Below are positions 39,117-46,836 of a stretch of 64,000 bases of DNA, piece by piece (positions within the stretch are counted from its first letter, which is position 1; each line of letters begins with the position of its first letter). Location: contig NZ_CP118607.1 in assembly GCF_028898945.1 (NCBI RefSeq), forward strand, positions 62,001-126,000, given 5' to 3'. Both the position numbers and the translations under genes were made by a program. The notes under the pieces are model-generated. The model saw only the letters and a program-made list of their open reading frames with translations. It was not told where the DNA came from and made no database searches. This DNA comes from Pseudomonas sp. PSKL.D1. GTDB lineage: Bacteria; Pseudomonadota; Gammaproteobacteria; Pseudomonadales; Pseudomonadaceae.

Positions 39117-39938
39117 ATGCTCATTTCCACTCGAATGAGTCTTCTCGCTGCCAGCCTAGTGTTCATTTGCGCGTCGGTATCGGCGGACCCGATACAGAAC
39201 GCCCGCCTTGAGGGTTCACTGCAAACAGCCCTGTCGCTTAATCGAATGCTCAACCCGTTCCGCATCGGCGTCGAGGTCGAAGGCCACCAGGCGCGGCTTT
39301 CAGGCGAAGTGGAGAACGAGGTCGAACGCCAGCTGGCTGAACATATTGCGCTGGCGACGCGCGGAATTGAGCAAGTTGATAACCGGTTGCAGGTTAAACC
39401 CGAATTGGTAGAGCGCCCGCTTGAGCTGCGTGCGTATGCCCAGCGGTTGGAGGACGCCACCCTGGCTGCCGTCATTCGCGCTCGATTGCTTTGGAGCCGA
39501 ACCACCGAAAAGGCACCTATCGAGGTGCAGAGCAGTGACGGTGTAGTGACCCTGCGCGGCAGGGTCGACAGCCCTGAAGCCAAGGAGCTGGCGGGTGTAG
39601 TGGCACGCACAACCGACGGCGTGCACCTGGTCAACAACCTGGTGAGCCTGGACACCGCTGCCATGGCCAAGGCCAGAGAGAATCCAGTTGGTGCGCCGAC
39701 CGGCCCGCAGCCCAGCGATAGCTGGGTGGTAGACAAGATCCAGAACAGCTACCGCTTCAGCCGCAACCTGGATGGGTTGAACATCAAGGTGGCCAGTGAA
39801 GAGGGCATGGTTCGGCTGTCCGGTGAGGTGGTCAGCAGTGAGCAAAAAACCATCGCTGTGGAAATCGCCCGCCAGATCATTGGAGTTCGGGGCGTTGATG
39901 CAGATTTGCTCAAGGTAGCCACCAAGGTCGAAGGCTGA
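39117..39938 (+). CDS. Periplasmic protein with three BON domains
   Basis: The protein has 273 residues. The start at 39117 follows AAAAGGAG and a signal peptide ending VSADP. Three BON modules are visible: about 25-95 (IGVEVEGHQARLSGEVENE), about 115-180 (IEVQSSDGVVTLRGRVDSPEAK) and about 205-270 (NIKVASEEGMVRLSGEVVSSEQ). BON domains, as in OsmY and DolP, bind membranes or envelope components. It is divergent from algB and headed by a perfect sigma-54 promoter. Confidence 0.88.
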   Translation: MLISTRMSLLAASLVFICASVSADPIQNARLEGSLQTALSLNRMLNPFRIGVEVEGHQARLSGEVENEVERQLAEHIALATRGIEQVDNRLQVKPELVERPLELRAYAQRLEDATLAAVIRARLLWSRTTEKAPIEVQSSDGVVTLRGRVDSPEAKELAGVVARTTDGVHLVNNLVSLDTAAMAKARENPVGAPTGPQPSDSWVVDKIQNSYRFSRNLDGLNIKVASEEGMVRLSGEVVSSEQKTIAVEIARQIIGVRGVDADLLKVATKVEG

Positions 39939-39955
39939 TCGTGCAAATCGCACGA
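39939..39955 (+). terminator. Short hairpin directly after BON gene
   Basis: TCGTGC-AAATC-GCACGA forms a perfect 6-bp stem starting at the base after the stop codon. There is no T-run, so its effect is uncertain. Confidence 0.35.
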
Positions 39956-39975
39956 CGCCATAGGGGGCATCGTGC

Positions 39976-39987
39976 AGGATACGTCCT
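39976..39987. promoter_or_regulatory. Inverted repeat, candidate activator site 2
   Basis: AGGA-TACG-TCCT lies 64-75 bases upstream of the -24 element at 40051. It has the same half-sites as 38978-38992 with one base less between them. Confidence 0.35.
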
Positions 39988-40050
39988 CACAGGATTACCG
40001 ATTATTATTTAACTATATGATTTACAAGGATTTTTTATTATAGAAACAGC

Positions 40051-40065
40051 TGGCATGCAGGCTGC
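40051..40065 (+). promoter_or_regulatory. Second sigma-54-like promoter
   Basis: TGGCATGCAGGCTGC keeps the GG and GC doublets 12 bases apart and most of the consensus. It lies 50 bases upstream of the start at 40115 and would drive the one-TM, DUF1328 and ivy genes. Confidence 0.6.
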
Positions 40066-40114
40066 AATTACCTGTTCAGGTTTGAATAGAAAAATTACAG
40101 CAGGAGAAGCCGGC

Positions 40115-40399
40115 ATGAACCGCCAGTCCGTCAACCGTCCGCAGGCCGCCGCACTGCCCATCCGCCACTTCGTGATGATTGGAATGGCGGTACTGCTGAC
40201 ATTGGCCGCCGGCCTCTTCTACTACAGCTGGCAAACCGCGCGACTGGCCGATCAGGTGGCCGCGCAAACTGCCTTGCTGGCACAGATTCAGGCATCTCAT
40301 GCCAAAACCTTGGTGAAGGCAGCTGAACCGCTGCCATCTGCCAGTACCCCACCGGCCACTGTCGAAACTGTTGTGCCTCAAGAGCGCTGGGTGTTTTGA
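40115..40399 (+). CDS. Small single-pass membrane protein of unknown function
   Basis: The protein has 94 residues. The start at 40115 has CAGGAGAAG upstream. One helix (about 16-37, FVMIGMAVLLTLAAGLFYYSW) is followed by a short coiled coil (LADQVAAQTALLAQIQASHAK) and a Pro/Ser-rich tail. It is not recognised. It is the first gene after a sigma-54-like promoter and 43 bp before the DUF1328 gene. Confidence 0.75.
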   Translation: MNRQSVNRPQAAALPIRHFVMIGMAVLLTLAAGLFYYSWQTARLADQVAAQTALLAQIQASHAKTLVKAAEPLPSASTPPATVETVVPQERWVF

Positions 40400-40406
40400 G
40401 GCCTGA

Positions 40407-40604
<198 letters not shown>

Positions 40605-40606
40605 AC

Positions 40607-41077
40607 ATGAGCAGGAAGCCAATCACATCGCTGGCTGCGGCCCTGCTTCTGGCTGGAAGCGCAGCAGCGATGGCGGCCAATGATGGCCAGGTCCGGGTCG
40701 ACCAGCTGCTCGGCTCGGACCCTGAATATCGGGAAACCTGGCAGGACACCATCAAGGGCGAGGAACGCCTGCCTGACTGGGTGATCAACCTGACCGGCAG
40801 TGCTCAGGAGCAGATGTCTGCCGTCACCGAGGACGGTGACCAGTATTTGGTTGGCCCGTTGTGCGAGGCTCAGGACAAATGCACCTACAAGCGTTTGATC
40901 GTGGCCTTCAGTTGGGACAAGGAAGATGCCTACGGGATGCTCGTGGAAGTGCCCGAAGGCCTGCCCAGCGACAAGTCTCCTACCCGCCATGCGCAGTACC
41001 GTTGGCTGGGTGAGCCTGACGATGGCATGAAGGCCATGCTTCAGGAGCAACTCAAGCGTGACCCGCACTGGTACTGA
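40607..41077 (+). CDS. ivy: Ivy-family lysozyme inhibitor
   Basis: The protein has 156 residues. It starts two bases after the DUF1328 stop and has signal peptide MSRKPITSLAAALLLAGSAAAMA. The mature part shows the Ivy layout, with a cysteine-bounded loop GPLCEAQDKCTYKRLIVAFSW and a YGMLVEVPEG strand. The loop differs from the E. coli CKPHDC motif, so inhibition of c-type lysozyme is not certain. In the periplasm it would protect peptidoglycan or restrain lytic enzymes. Confidence 0.82.
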   Translation: MSRKPITSLAAALLLAGSAAAMAANDGQVRVDQLLGSDPEYRETWQDTIKGEERLPDWVINLTGSAQEQMSAVTEDGDQYLVGPLCEAQDKCTYKRLIVAFSWDKEDAYGMLVEVPEGLPSDKSPTRHAQYRWLGEPDDGMKAMLQEQLKRDPHWY

Positions 41078-41441
41078 CCATCGGTCACGCACTGTCATTA
41101 AATAGAAGCGGAACCTTTCTATCTTTCTCGCTTCTATGATGCGCCGCCTCGAGGAGGGGTGGCTCATGACCAAGGGGCCGGGCTGTTCTGATTGTTGCAG
41201 GATCGGAGTGGCCTAGGGGTACAGGGAGTGCCTCCAGTGTTGGGCCGGGTCAGGAAAGGCAGATCGGAAGCTTCAGGTCAGGCGTATGCGATGCATACGT
41301 AATCCAGGCCTGGCTTCCGAGGCGCCATCTAAGGTTTCCCTTCCGACTTTCACGAATTGTCCGCCAGGACACATTTTGTCTCGACCGTACATCAACTTTT
41401 TTTCGCCCTTCCCTTGCGCTTAACAAGTGCCATTTCAGCCA

Positions 41442-41455
41442 TTCGGATTGTCGAA
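41442..41455. promoter_or_regulatory. AauR-like box A
   Basis: TTCGG-ATTG-TCGAA matches 9 of the 10 fixed bases of TTCGGNNNNCCGAA, the site reported for the acidic-amino-acid response regulator AauR in P. putida. It is 77 bases upstream of box B. Confidence 0.55.
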
Positions 41456-41518
41456 CAAGCCATTTCTTGACGCCTTTCAACCCAGTCAAATCGGCCTAAA
41501 TATGGCGGTTTGGTCTTG

Positions 41519-41532
41519 TTCGGATTTCCGAA
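41519..41532. promoter_or_regulatory. AauR-like box B
   Basis: TTCGG-ATTT-CCGAA is an exact match to TTCGGNNNNCCGAA. It lies upstream of a glutamate/aspartate symporter gene, the kind of target expected for AauR. Confidence 0.7.
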
Positions 41533-41589
41533 CGTTATAAATCAATGACTTGCGAACGCCCTTTTCCAGTGCAAAGCACTATGCCGTAT

Positions 41590-41604
41590 CGGCATGGGGT
41601 ATGC
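41590..41604 (+). promoter_or_regulatory. Possible sigma-54 promoter for gltP
   Basis: CGGCATGGGGTATGC has GG and GC 12 bases apart and partial consensus around them. AauR boxes lie about 60 and 137 bases upstream, a normal enhancer distance. It is a weak match on its own. Confidence 0.35.
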
Positions 41605-41803
41605 GTTTCCGGCATTAGATTTCAGCCTTTCCCATCGCAATAGTTGCCGCCTTTTTCGCTGGCCCGAGCGCCCTGTCGCTCGCTCGCGGTGTCCTTACAT
41701 GAGGTCTCCGGACGGAAGCTATTGCTGCCCGTGACGTTGCCAACGGCTCTGTTACGCGCTTTTCCGGTCGGTGCCCATGACCACTAGAACAAAGGGTAAA
41801 GAC

Positions 41804-43132
41804 ATGAAGAAGGCAAAACTGAGCCTCGCCTGGCAGATCGTGATCGGTCTGGTCCTGGGCGTTGCAATCGGCGCGCTACTGAACCACTTCAGTGCGGAGA
41901 AGGCCTGGTGGATCAGTAACGTCCTCCAGCCCGCTGGTGACATCTTCATTCGTTTGATCAAGATGATCGTCGTCCCGATCGTGATTTCGTCGCTGATCGT
42001 GGGTATCGCCGGGGTTGGCGACGCGAAGAAACTGGGCAGCATCGGCCTGAAGACCATCATCTACTTCGAGGTGGTGACCACCATCGCCATCGTTGTTGGC
42101 CTGGCATTGGCGAACCTGTTCCACCCGGGTGCTGGCATCGACATGAGCACCCTGGGTACCGTCGATATCTCCAAGTACCAGGCCACGGCGGTTGAGGTGC
42201 AGCATGAGCATGCGTTCATCGAGACCTTGCTGAACCTGATCCCGTCGAACATTTTTGCGGCGCTGATGCGTGGCGAGATGCTGCCGATCATCTTCTTCTC
42301 GGTCATGTTCGGCCTGGGCCTTTCGAGCCTGCAGTCCGACCTGCGCGAGCCGCTGGTACGTACCTTCCAGGCCGTATCGGAAACCATGTTCAAGGTCACC
42401 CACATGATCATGAACTACGCGCCGATCGGTGTATTTGCCCTGATCGCCGTGACGGTTGCCAACTTTGGCTTCAGCTCGCTGCTGCCATTGGCCAAGCTGG
42501 TGTTGCTGGTGTACTTCGCCATCGCCTTCTTTGCCTTCATGGTGCTGGGCCTGATTGCACGCATGTTCGGCTTCTCGATCATCAAGATCATGCGCATCAT
42601 GAAAGATGAGCTGATTCTGGCCTACTCCACCTCCAGCTCCGAAACCGTGCTGCCGCGCGTCATCGAGAAGATGGAAAAGTACGGTGCACCTAAGTCGATC
42701 TGCTCGTTCGTGGTCCCGACCGGCTACTCGTTCAACCTGGATGGTTCGACCCTGTACCAGAGCATCGCCGCCATCTTCATTGCTCAGCTGTACGGTATCG
42801 ACCTGTCCTGGAGCCAGCAGCTGCTGCTGGTGCTGACCTTGATGGTCACCTCCAAGGGTATCGCCGGTGTACCGGGCGTGTCGTTCGTAGTGTTGCTGGC
42901 TACCCTTGGCAGCGTGGGTATCCCGCTGGAAGGCCTGGCCTTTATCGCCGGTGTCGACCGCATCATGGACATGGCACGTACCGCCTTGAACGTGGTTGGC
43001 AATGCCTTGGCGGCGCTGGTGATCGCACGTTGGGAAGGCATGTACGACGCGGCCAAAGGCGAGAAGTACTATGCCTCGCTGATGGCGGATACGCAGGAAA
43101 CTGTTGTGGTTGGCGAAGCTGCCAAGCGCTGA
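41804..43132 (+). CDS. gltP: Glutamate/aspartate:cation symporter (DAACS family)
   Basis: The protein has 442 residues. The ATG at 41804 is preferred for its AAAGGGTAAAG site; in-frame starts at 41771 and 41777 lack one. It has eight helices and the family hallmarks STSSSETVLPRVIEKMEKYG (hairpin 1), GYSFNLDGSTLYQSIAAIFI (helix 7) and SKGIAGVPGVSFVVLLATLG (hairpin 2). It imports acidic amino acids or dicarboxylates with protons or sodium. The AauR-like boxes upstream support acidic amino acids. A strong terminator follows. Confidence 0.9.
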   Translation: MKKAKLSLAWQIVIGLVLGVAIGALLNHFSAEKAWWISNVLQPAGDIFIRLIKMIVVPIVISSLIVGIAGVGDAKKLGSIGLKTIIYFEVVTTIAIVVGLALANLFHPGAGIDMSTLGTVDISKYQATAVEVQHEHAFIETLLNLIPSNIFAALMRGEMLPIIFFSVMFGLGLSSLQSDLREPLVRTFQAVSETMFKVTHMIMNYAPIGVFALIAVTVANFGFSSLLPLAKLVLLVYFAIAFFAFMVLGLIARMFGFSIIKIMRIMKDELILAYSTSSSETVLPRVIEKMEKYGAPKSICSFVVPTGYSFNLDGSTLYQSIAAIFIAQLYGIDLSWSQQLLLVLTLMVTSKGIAGVPGVSFVVLLATLGSVGIPLEGLAFIAGVDRIMDMARTALNVVGNALAALVIARWEGMYDAAKGEKYYASLMADTQETVVVGEAAKR

Positions 43133-43148
43133 ATCTGATGCGTTGAAC

Positions 43149-43176
43149 AAAAAACCCCGACTTGTCGGGGTTTTTT
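43149..43176. terminator. Terminator after gltP
   Basis: AAAAACCCCGAC, loop TT, GTCGGGGTTTTTT is a compact stem with T-runs on both strands. It lies 17 bp after the gltP stop. Confidence 0.92.
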
Positions 43177-43206
43177 GTTGTCTGTAAGGGCTTGGCATCG
43201 GTAAAC

Positions 43207-43239
43207 GCGGCCTTTCGCGACACAAGGCCGCTCCTACAG
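43207..43239. repeat. REP variant upstream of SpmAB-type gene
   Basis: The arms GCGGCCTT and AAGGCCGC (43207-43214, 43224-43231) form a hairpin. Bases 43218-43239 are identical to the 22-base right arm of the REP at 55274-55328. Confidence 0.8.
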
Positions 43240-43274
43240 CTATCATTCGGGCATTTTTCAGGGGGTATACACGG

Positions 43275-44504
43275 ATGCTCAATGGCCTTTGGCTCGGCTT
43301 TTTCCTGGTGGCGGCCATTTCCGCCCTGGCTCAATGGCTGATAGGCGGCAACGCTGGCATCTTTGCGGCGATGGTCGAGAGCATCTTTGCCATGGCCAAG
43401 CTCTCGGTAGAGGTCATGGTGCTGCTGTTCGGTACCCTGACGCTGTGGCTGGGCTTTCTCAAAATTGCCGAAAAGGCTGGCATCGTCGAGTGGCTGGCCA
43501 AGGTACTCGGCCCCCTGTTCGCCCGCCTCATGCCTGAAGTACCGCCCGGCCACCCGGCCCTGGGGCTGATCACCATGAACTTCGCCGCCAACGGCCTGGG
43601 CCTGGACAACGCCGCCACCCCGATAGGCCTCAAGGCCATGCGTGCCTTGCAGGAGCTCAACCCCAGCAGCACCACGGCGAGTAACGCGCAGATCCTGTTC
43701 CTGGTGCTCAACGCCTCGTCCCTGACGCTGCTGCCGGTGACGATCTTCATGTACCGCGCCCAGCAGGGTGCGCCCGACCCGACCATGGTGTTTCTACCTA
43801 TCCTGCTCGCTACCAGTGTTTCCACGCTGGTCGGGCTGCTATCGGTAGCGGTGATGCAGCGCCTGCGACTGTGGGACCCGGTGGTGCTGGCCTATCTCAT
43901 CCCCGGTGCACTGCTATTGGGAGGCTTCATGGCCTTCCTCGGTACGTTGTCGGCGGCAGCGTTGGCGGGCCTGTCGTCGATCCTGGGTAACCTCACGCTG
44001 TTCGGTGTGATCATCCTGTTCCTGGTCATTGGCGCGCTGCGGCGGGTGCAGGTGTACGAAGCCTTCGTGGAAGGTGCGAAGGAAGGCTTTGACGTTGCCA
44101 AGGGCCTGTTGCCTTACCTGGTCGCCATGCTGGTGGCTGTGGGTGTACTGCGTGCTTCCGGGGCCCTGGAACTGGCATTGGACGGCATTCGCCACGCAGT
44201 GACCTGGATGGGCCTGGATACCCGCTTTGTTGAGGGTTTGCCGACTGCGTTGGTCAAACCGTTCTCCGGCAGTGCGGCGCGGGCGATGTTGATCGAGACC
44301 ATGCAGACTCATGGCGTCGACAGCTTCCCGGCGCTGGTGGCCGCGACCATTCAGGGCAGCACCGAAACCACCTTCTACGTGTTGGCGGTGTATTTCGGGG
44401 CTGTAGGTATCCAGCGCGTGCGGCACGCCGTGGGCTGTGCGTTGCTTGCAGAGTTCTCCGGGGTTATCGCCGCGATCTTCGTCTGCTACTGGTTCTTCGC
44501 CTGA
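43275..44504 (+). CDS. SpmA/SpmB-type nucleoside-recognition membrane protein
   Basis: The protein has 409 residues with about ten helices in two similar halves. They match the SpmA and SpmB spore-maturation proteins fused in one chain. The typical segments are TMNFAANGLGLDNAATPIGLKAM in the first half and FSGSAARAMLIETMQTHG followed by TIQGSTETTFYVLAVYFGAVG in the second. The role in non-spore-formers is unknown; nucleoside or export functions have been proposed for relatives. Its 3' end overlaps the convergent lipoprotein gene by 19 bp. Confidence 0.88.
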   Translation: MLNGLWLGFFLVAAISALAQWLIGGNAGIFAAMVESIFAMAKLSVEVMVLLFGTLTLWLGFLKIAEKAGIVEWLAKVLGPLFARLMPEVPPGHPALGLITMNFAANGLGLDNAATPIGLKAMRALQELNPSSTTASNAQILFLVLNASSLTLLPVTIFMYRAQQGAPDPTMVFLPILLATSVSTLVGLLSVAVMQRLRLWDPVVLAYLIPGALLLGGFMAFLGTLSAAALAGLSSILGNLTLFGVIILFLVIGALRRVQVYEAFVEGAKEGFDVAKGLLPYLVAMLVAVGVLRASGALELALDGIRHAVTWMGLDTRFVEGLPTALVKPFSGSAARAMLIETMQTHGVDSFPALVAATIQGSTETTFYVLAVYFGAVGIQRVRHAVGCALLAEFSGVIAAIFVCYWFFA

Positions 44505-45106
44505 AGCTGACTTTGCGAAACGGTCCAGTTCACCACTTGCTCGGCTAGTTTATCGCTGGCCGAGCCGAAGCCCGCGACCACCGCTGAGACCTGGGTATCA
44601 GCCAGCGGTTGGCGCACTTCGAAACGCTTGCTGGCGAGGATGCGCTGGCTACGGCCCTGAACCAGGCGGGCATCGTAGCGAATCACCACATCCACCGCGC
44701 CGCCGGGCAGGTATTCGCTTTGAAACGCCTGCAGCTCGCCGGCCAGCTCATAGTCGGCCTGCAAGTTGCTGTCGTCGGCGCTCAGGCGCTGCACCCGCCC
44801 ATCGCGTTGGAAGCCATCGAGCAGGCGATTGCGCAGCAACAGTGGCGCGGGGTCGCTCCAGCGTGCGCCTTTGTAGCTGCTGATCACATTGCCTTGCGGG
44901 ATCACTGCAATACGCGGCCCGGCAAGCACTTCACTGGCCAATGGCTTGTTCAGGCGCAATGACCATTCCACGGGAGAGGCAGCGTGGCTGGCCTGGTTTA
45001 CCGGCAGGCGGTAGATATCCACAGGCTCGGTCTGCGGCAGGATTGAGCAGGCGCTGGCCAGGCTAAGCGTGGTGGCCAGGGCAAAAAGGCGCAGCGACGG
45101 GGTCAT
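44486..45106 (-). CDS. ABC-type transport auxiliary lipoprotein (PqiC-like)
   Basis: The protein has 206 residues. The signal is MTPSLRLFALATTLSLASACS, with lipobox-like ASAC. The PqiC/ABC_trans_aux fold is read from VDIYRLPV near the start and PLLLRNRLLDGFQRDGRVQ in the middle. As an outer-membrane partner it should receive lipid from the MCE tunnel. The ATG overlaps the MCE stop as ATGA. It is the last gene of a four-gene Mla-like operon. Confidence 0.88.
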   Translation of the reverse strand: MTPSLRLFALATTLSLASACSILPQTEPVDIYRLPVNQASHAASPVEWSLRLNKPLASEVLAGPRIAVIPQGNVISSYKGARWSDPAPLLLRNRLLDGFQRDGRVQRLSADDSNLQADYELAGELQAFQSEYLPGGAVDVVIRYDARLVQGRSQRILASKRFEVRQPLADTQVSAVVAGFGSASDKLAEQVVNWTVSQSQLQAKNQ

Positions 45107-46041
45107 GGCTGGAACTCCTTGTTGTTGTCACGCCCCAGCAGATACCCGCTGGGGTCAGCCTCCAGGCGCCGGGAAATGCCCTTGAGTGCATTCAGGGTTT
45201 CGCGCAGTTCGCGTATTGCCGGGGTCAGCTGGTTCAGGCCTTGCGCGCCGTCGTCGATGGACTGGCGGTTGTCCTTGAGCAGGCTGTTGATGGTCGCGGT
45301 GCTCTCGGCCAGCGATTGCATGGCTTGCTCGGCGCTGCCAATGGCTTGTTTGCCTTCGGTGCCCAGCAGGCCGTTGGCATTACGCATGAGCGTTTGGGTC
45401 TCGGCCAGGGTGGCATTTGCCTGCTTGCCGACTTGAGCCAGCTGTTCGATGGCTGCGCCGATTCCGCCTTTTTGGTTGGCAAAAGCTCCGGTGGTTTGCT
45501 CAAGGTTCGCCAAGGTATTGCTCAGGCGCTCGATGTTGCTCTCCGAGAACATCTGGTTGGCGTTGTGCAACAGCAGGTTGATATTGGTTACCAGATCGCT
45601 GCTGTCGTTGAGCAGGCGTGATATCGGCGACGGTGAGGCGACGATCACTGGCAGTTTGCCGTCCTTACCCTTGAGCTCCGGACTTTGCGGCGTGCCGCCG
45701 CTGAGCTGGATGAACGAGTTGCCGGTGACGCCAGCCAACGTCAGCTTGGCCTGGGTGTCCTCCTTGACCGGGGTATCGCCACTCAGGCGGACCCGGGCCA
45801 GTACGCGGCGAGGGTCTTTCGGGTCCAGGCGCAGGCTGGTCACATCGCCCACCTTGATGCCGTTGTATTGCACCGGGCTGCCGCGGGACAGGCCAGAGAC
45901 GGCTTCGTTGAAAATCACTTCATAGTCTTTGAATGCATCATCGACACTGGACTTGGTCAGCCACAGGCCAAACAGCATGGCACCGGCGACCACCAGGACA
46001 GTGACCAGGCCTATCAGAACGTGATGAGCTCGGGTTTCCAT
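45103..46041 (-). CDS. MCE (MlaD-family) protein
   Basis: The protein has 312 residues. An N-terminal anchor (about 8-30) precedes one MCE domain (about 40-120: SGLSRGSPVQYNGIKVGDVTSLRLDP, LTLAGVTGNSFIQLSGG). A long helical region (about 140-300) has many Asn/Gln/Ala repeats and should form a tube. Single-MCE proteins with long helical tails bridge the periplasm for lipid transfer. The gene lies 3 bp after the ATPase stop. Confidence 0.93.
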   Translation of the reverse strand: METRAHHVLIGLVTVLVVAGAMLFGLWLTKSSVDDAFKDYEVIFNEAVSGLSRGSPVQYNGIKVGDVTSLRLDPKDPRRVLARVRLSGDTPVKEDTQAKLTLAGVTGNSFIQLSGGTPQSPELKGKDGKLPVIVASPSPISRLLNDSSDLVTNINLLLHNANQMFSESNIERLSNTLANLEQTTGAFANQKGGIGAAIEQLAQVGKQANATLAETQTLMRNANGLLGTEGKQAIGSAEQAMQSLAESTATINSLLKDNRQSIDDGAQGLNQLTPAIRELRETLNALKGISRRLEADPSGYLLGRDNNKEFQP

Positions 46042-46044
46042 TGT

Positions 46045-46836
46045 TCAGCGCTCCTGCCCTGCTGCGGTGGCAGCGTGTTCCGCTGCTCGCCCACGTGGGC
46101 CGTGAAAGTATTCGTGGATCCAGGCGTCGTTGGTCTGTTCAACCTCGGCCAAGGGGCCTGCCACCAGCACCTTCTTCTGGGAAAGCACGGCAACCCGGTC
46201 GGTGATGGTGTAGAGGGTGTCCAGGTCGTGAGTGATGAGGAACACACTCAGGCCCAAAGCATCGCGCAGGGTCAGGATCAGTTGGTCGAAGGCGGCGGCG
46301 CCTATAGGGTCCAGGCCTGCGGTGGGTTCGTCGAGGAACAGGATGTCCGGGTCCAGGGCGAGGGCGCGGGCCAGTGCGGCGCGTTTGATCATGCCGCCGG
46401 AGAGCGACGATGGGTATTTGTCTGCTGCAGAGATCGGCAGCCCAGCCAGAGCCAGCTTCACGCCGGCCAAGTGCTCGGCATCAGCGCGGGACAGGCCGGC
46501 GTGTTCGATCAGTGGCAGGGCTACGTTTTCGGTCACTGTCAGTGAAGAGAACAACGCCCCCTTCTGGAACAGCACGCCGAAACGTCGCTCAACCAATGAC
46601 CGTTGCTCCTCGCCGAGTTCCGCCAAGTCTTCGCCAAAAACCTTGATTCGCCCTTCGTTGGGCCGGCGCAGACCGATGATGCTTCGCAGCAACACCGATT
46701 TGCCGCTGCCCGAGCCACCGACCACCGCGAGAATCTCGCCACGGTAAAGGTCCAGGTCGAGATTCTCATGCACGCTTTGGCTACCGAAGCGGTTGCATAT
46801 GCCACGGGCCTCAATTACTGCTTCGCGCCCTGTCAC
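46045..46836 (-). CDS. Mla-type ABC transporter ATP-binding protein
   Basis: The protein has 263 residues. The GTG at 46836 overlaps the permease stop as GTGA and yields VTGREAVIEARGICNRFG. The Walker A is GGSGSGKS, the signature LSGGMIKRAALARAL, and the Walker B ILFLDEPTAGLDPIG. This is the MlaF-type pattern. It energises phospholipid movement by the MCE complex. Confidence 0.94.
   Translation of the reverse strand: MTGREAVIEARGICNRFGSQSVHENLDLDLYRGEILAVVGGSGSGKSVLLRSIIGLRRPNEGRIKVFGEDLAELGEEQRSLVERRFGVLFQKGALFSSLTVTENVALPLIEHAGLSRADAEHLAGVKLALAGLPISAADKYPSSLSGGMIKRAALARALALDPDILFLDEPTAGLDPIGAAAFDQLILTLRDALGLSVFLITHDLDTLYTITDRVAVLSQKKVLVAGPLAEVEQTNDAWIHEYFHGPRGRAAEHAATAAGQER

Larger units (their letters stand above)
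41078..41803. other. Long intergenic region upstream of gltP
   Basis: These 726 bp hold no convincing gene. They contain a 9-bp hairpin after ivy (ATAGAAGCG/CGCTTCTAT, 41102-41137), two AauR-like boxes, a possible sigma-54 promoter, a TATAAA at 41536-41541 and a CGAGCG/CGCTCG dyad (41665-41682). The long gltP leader suggests complex control. Confidence 0.6.

Noticed and set aside
41250..41489. 79-codon minus-strand frame in the gltP leader
   Set aside because: It has no ribosome site, no recognisable domain and an odd basic composition, and it overlaps near the AauR-like boxes; it is more likely regulatory DNA.
41876..43318. 480-codon antisense frame over gltP
   Set aside because: It is a His/Gln/Asp-rich shadow of membrane helices, with no family resemblance.
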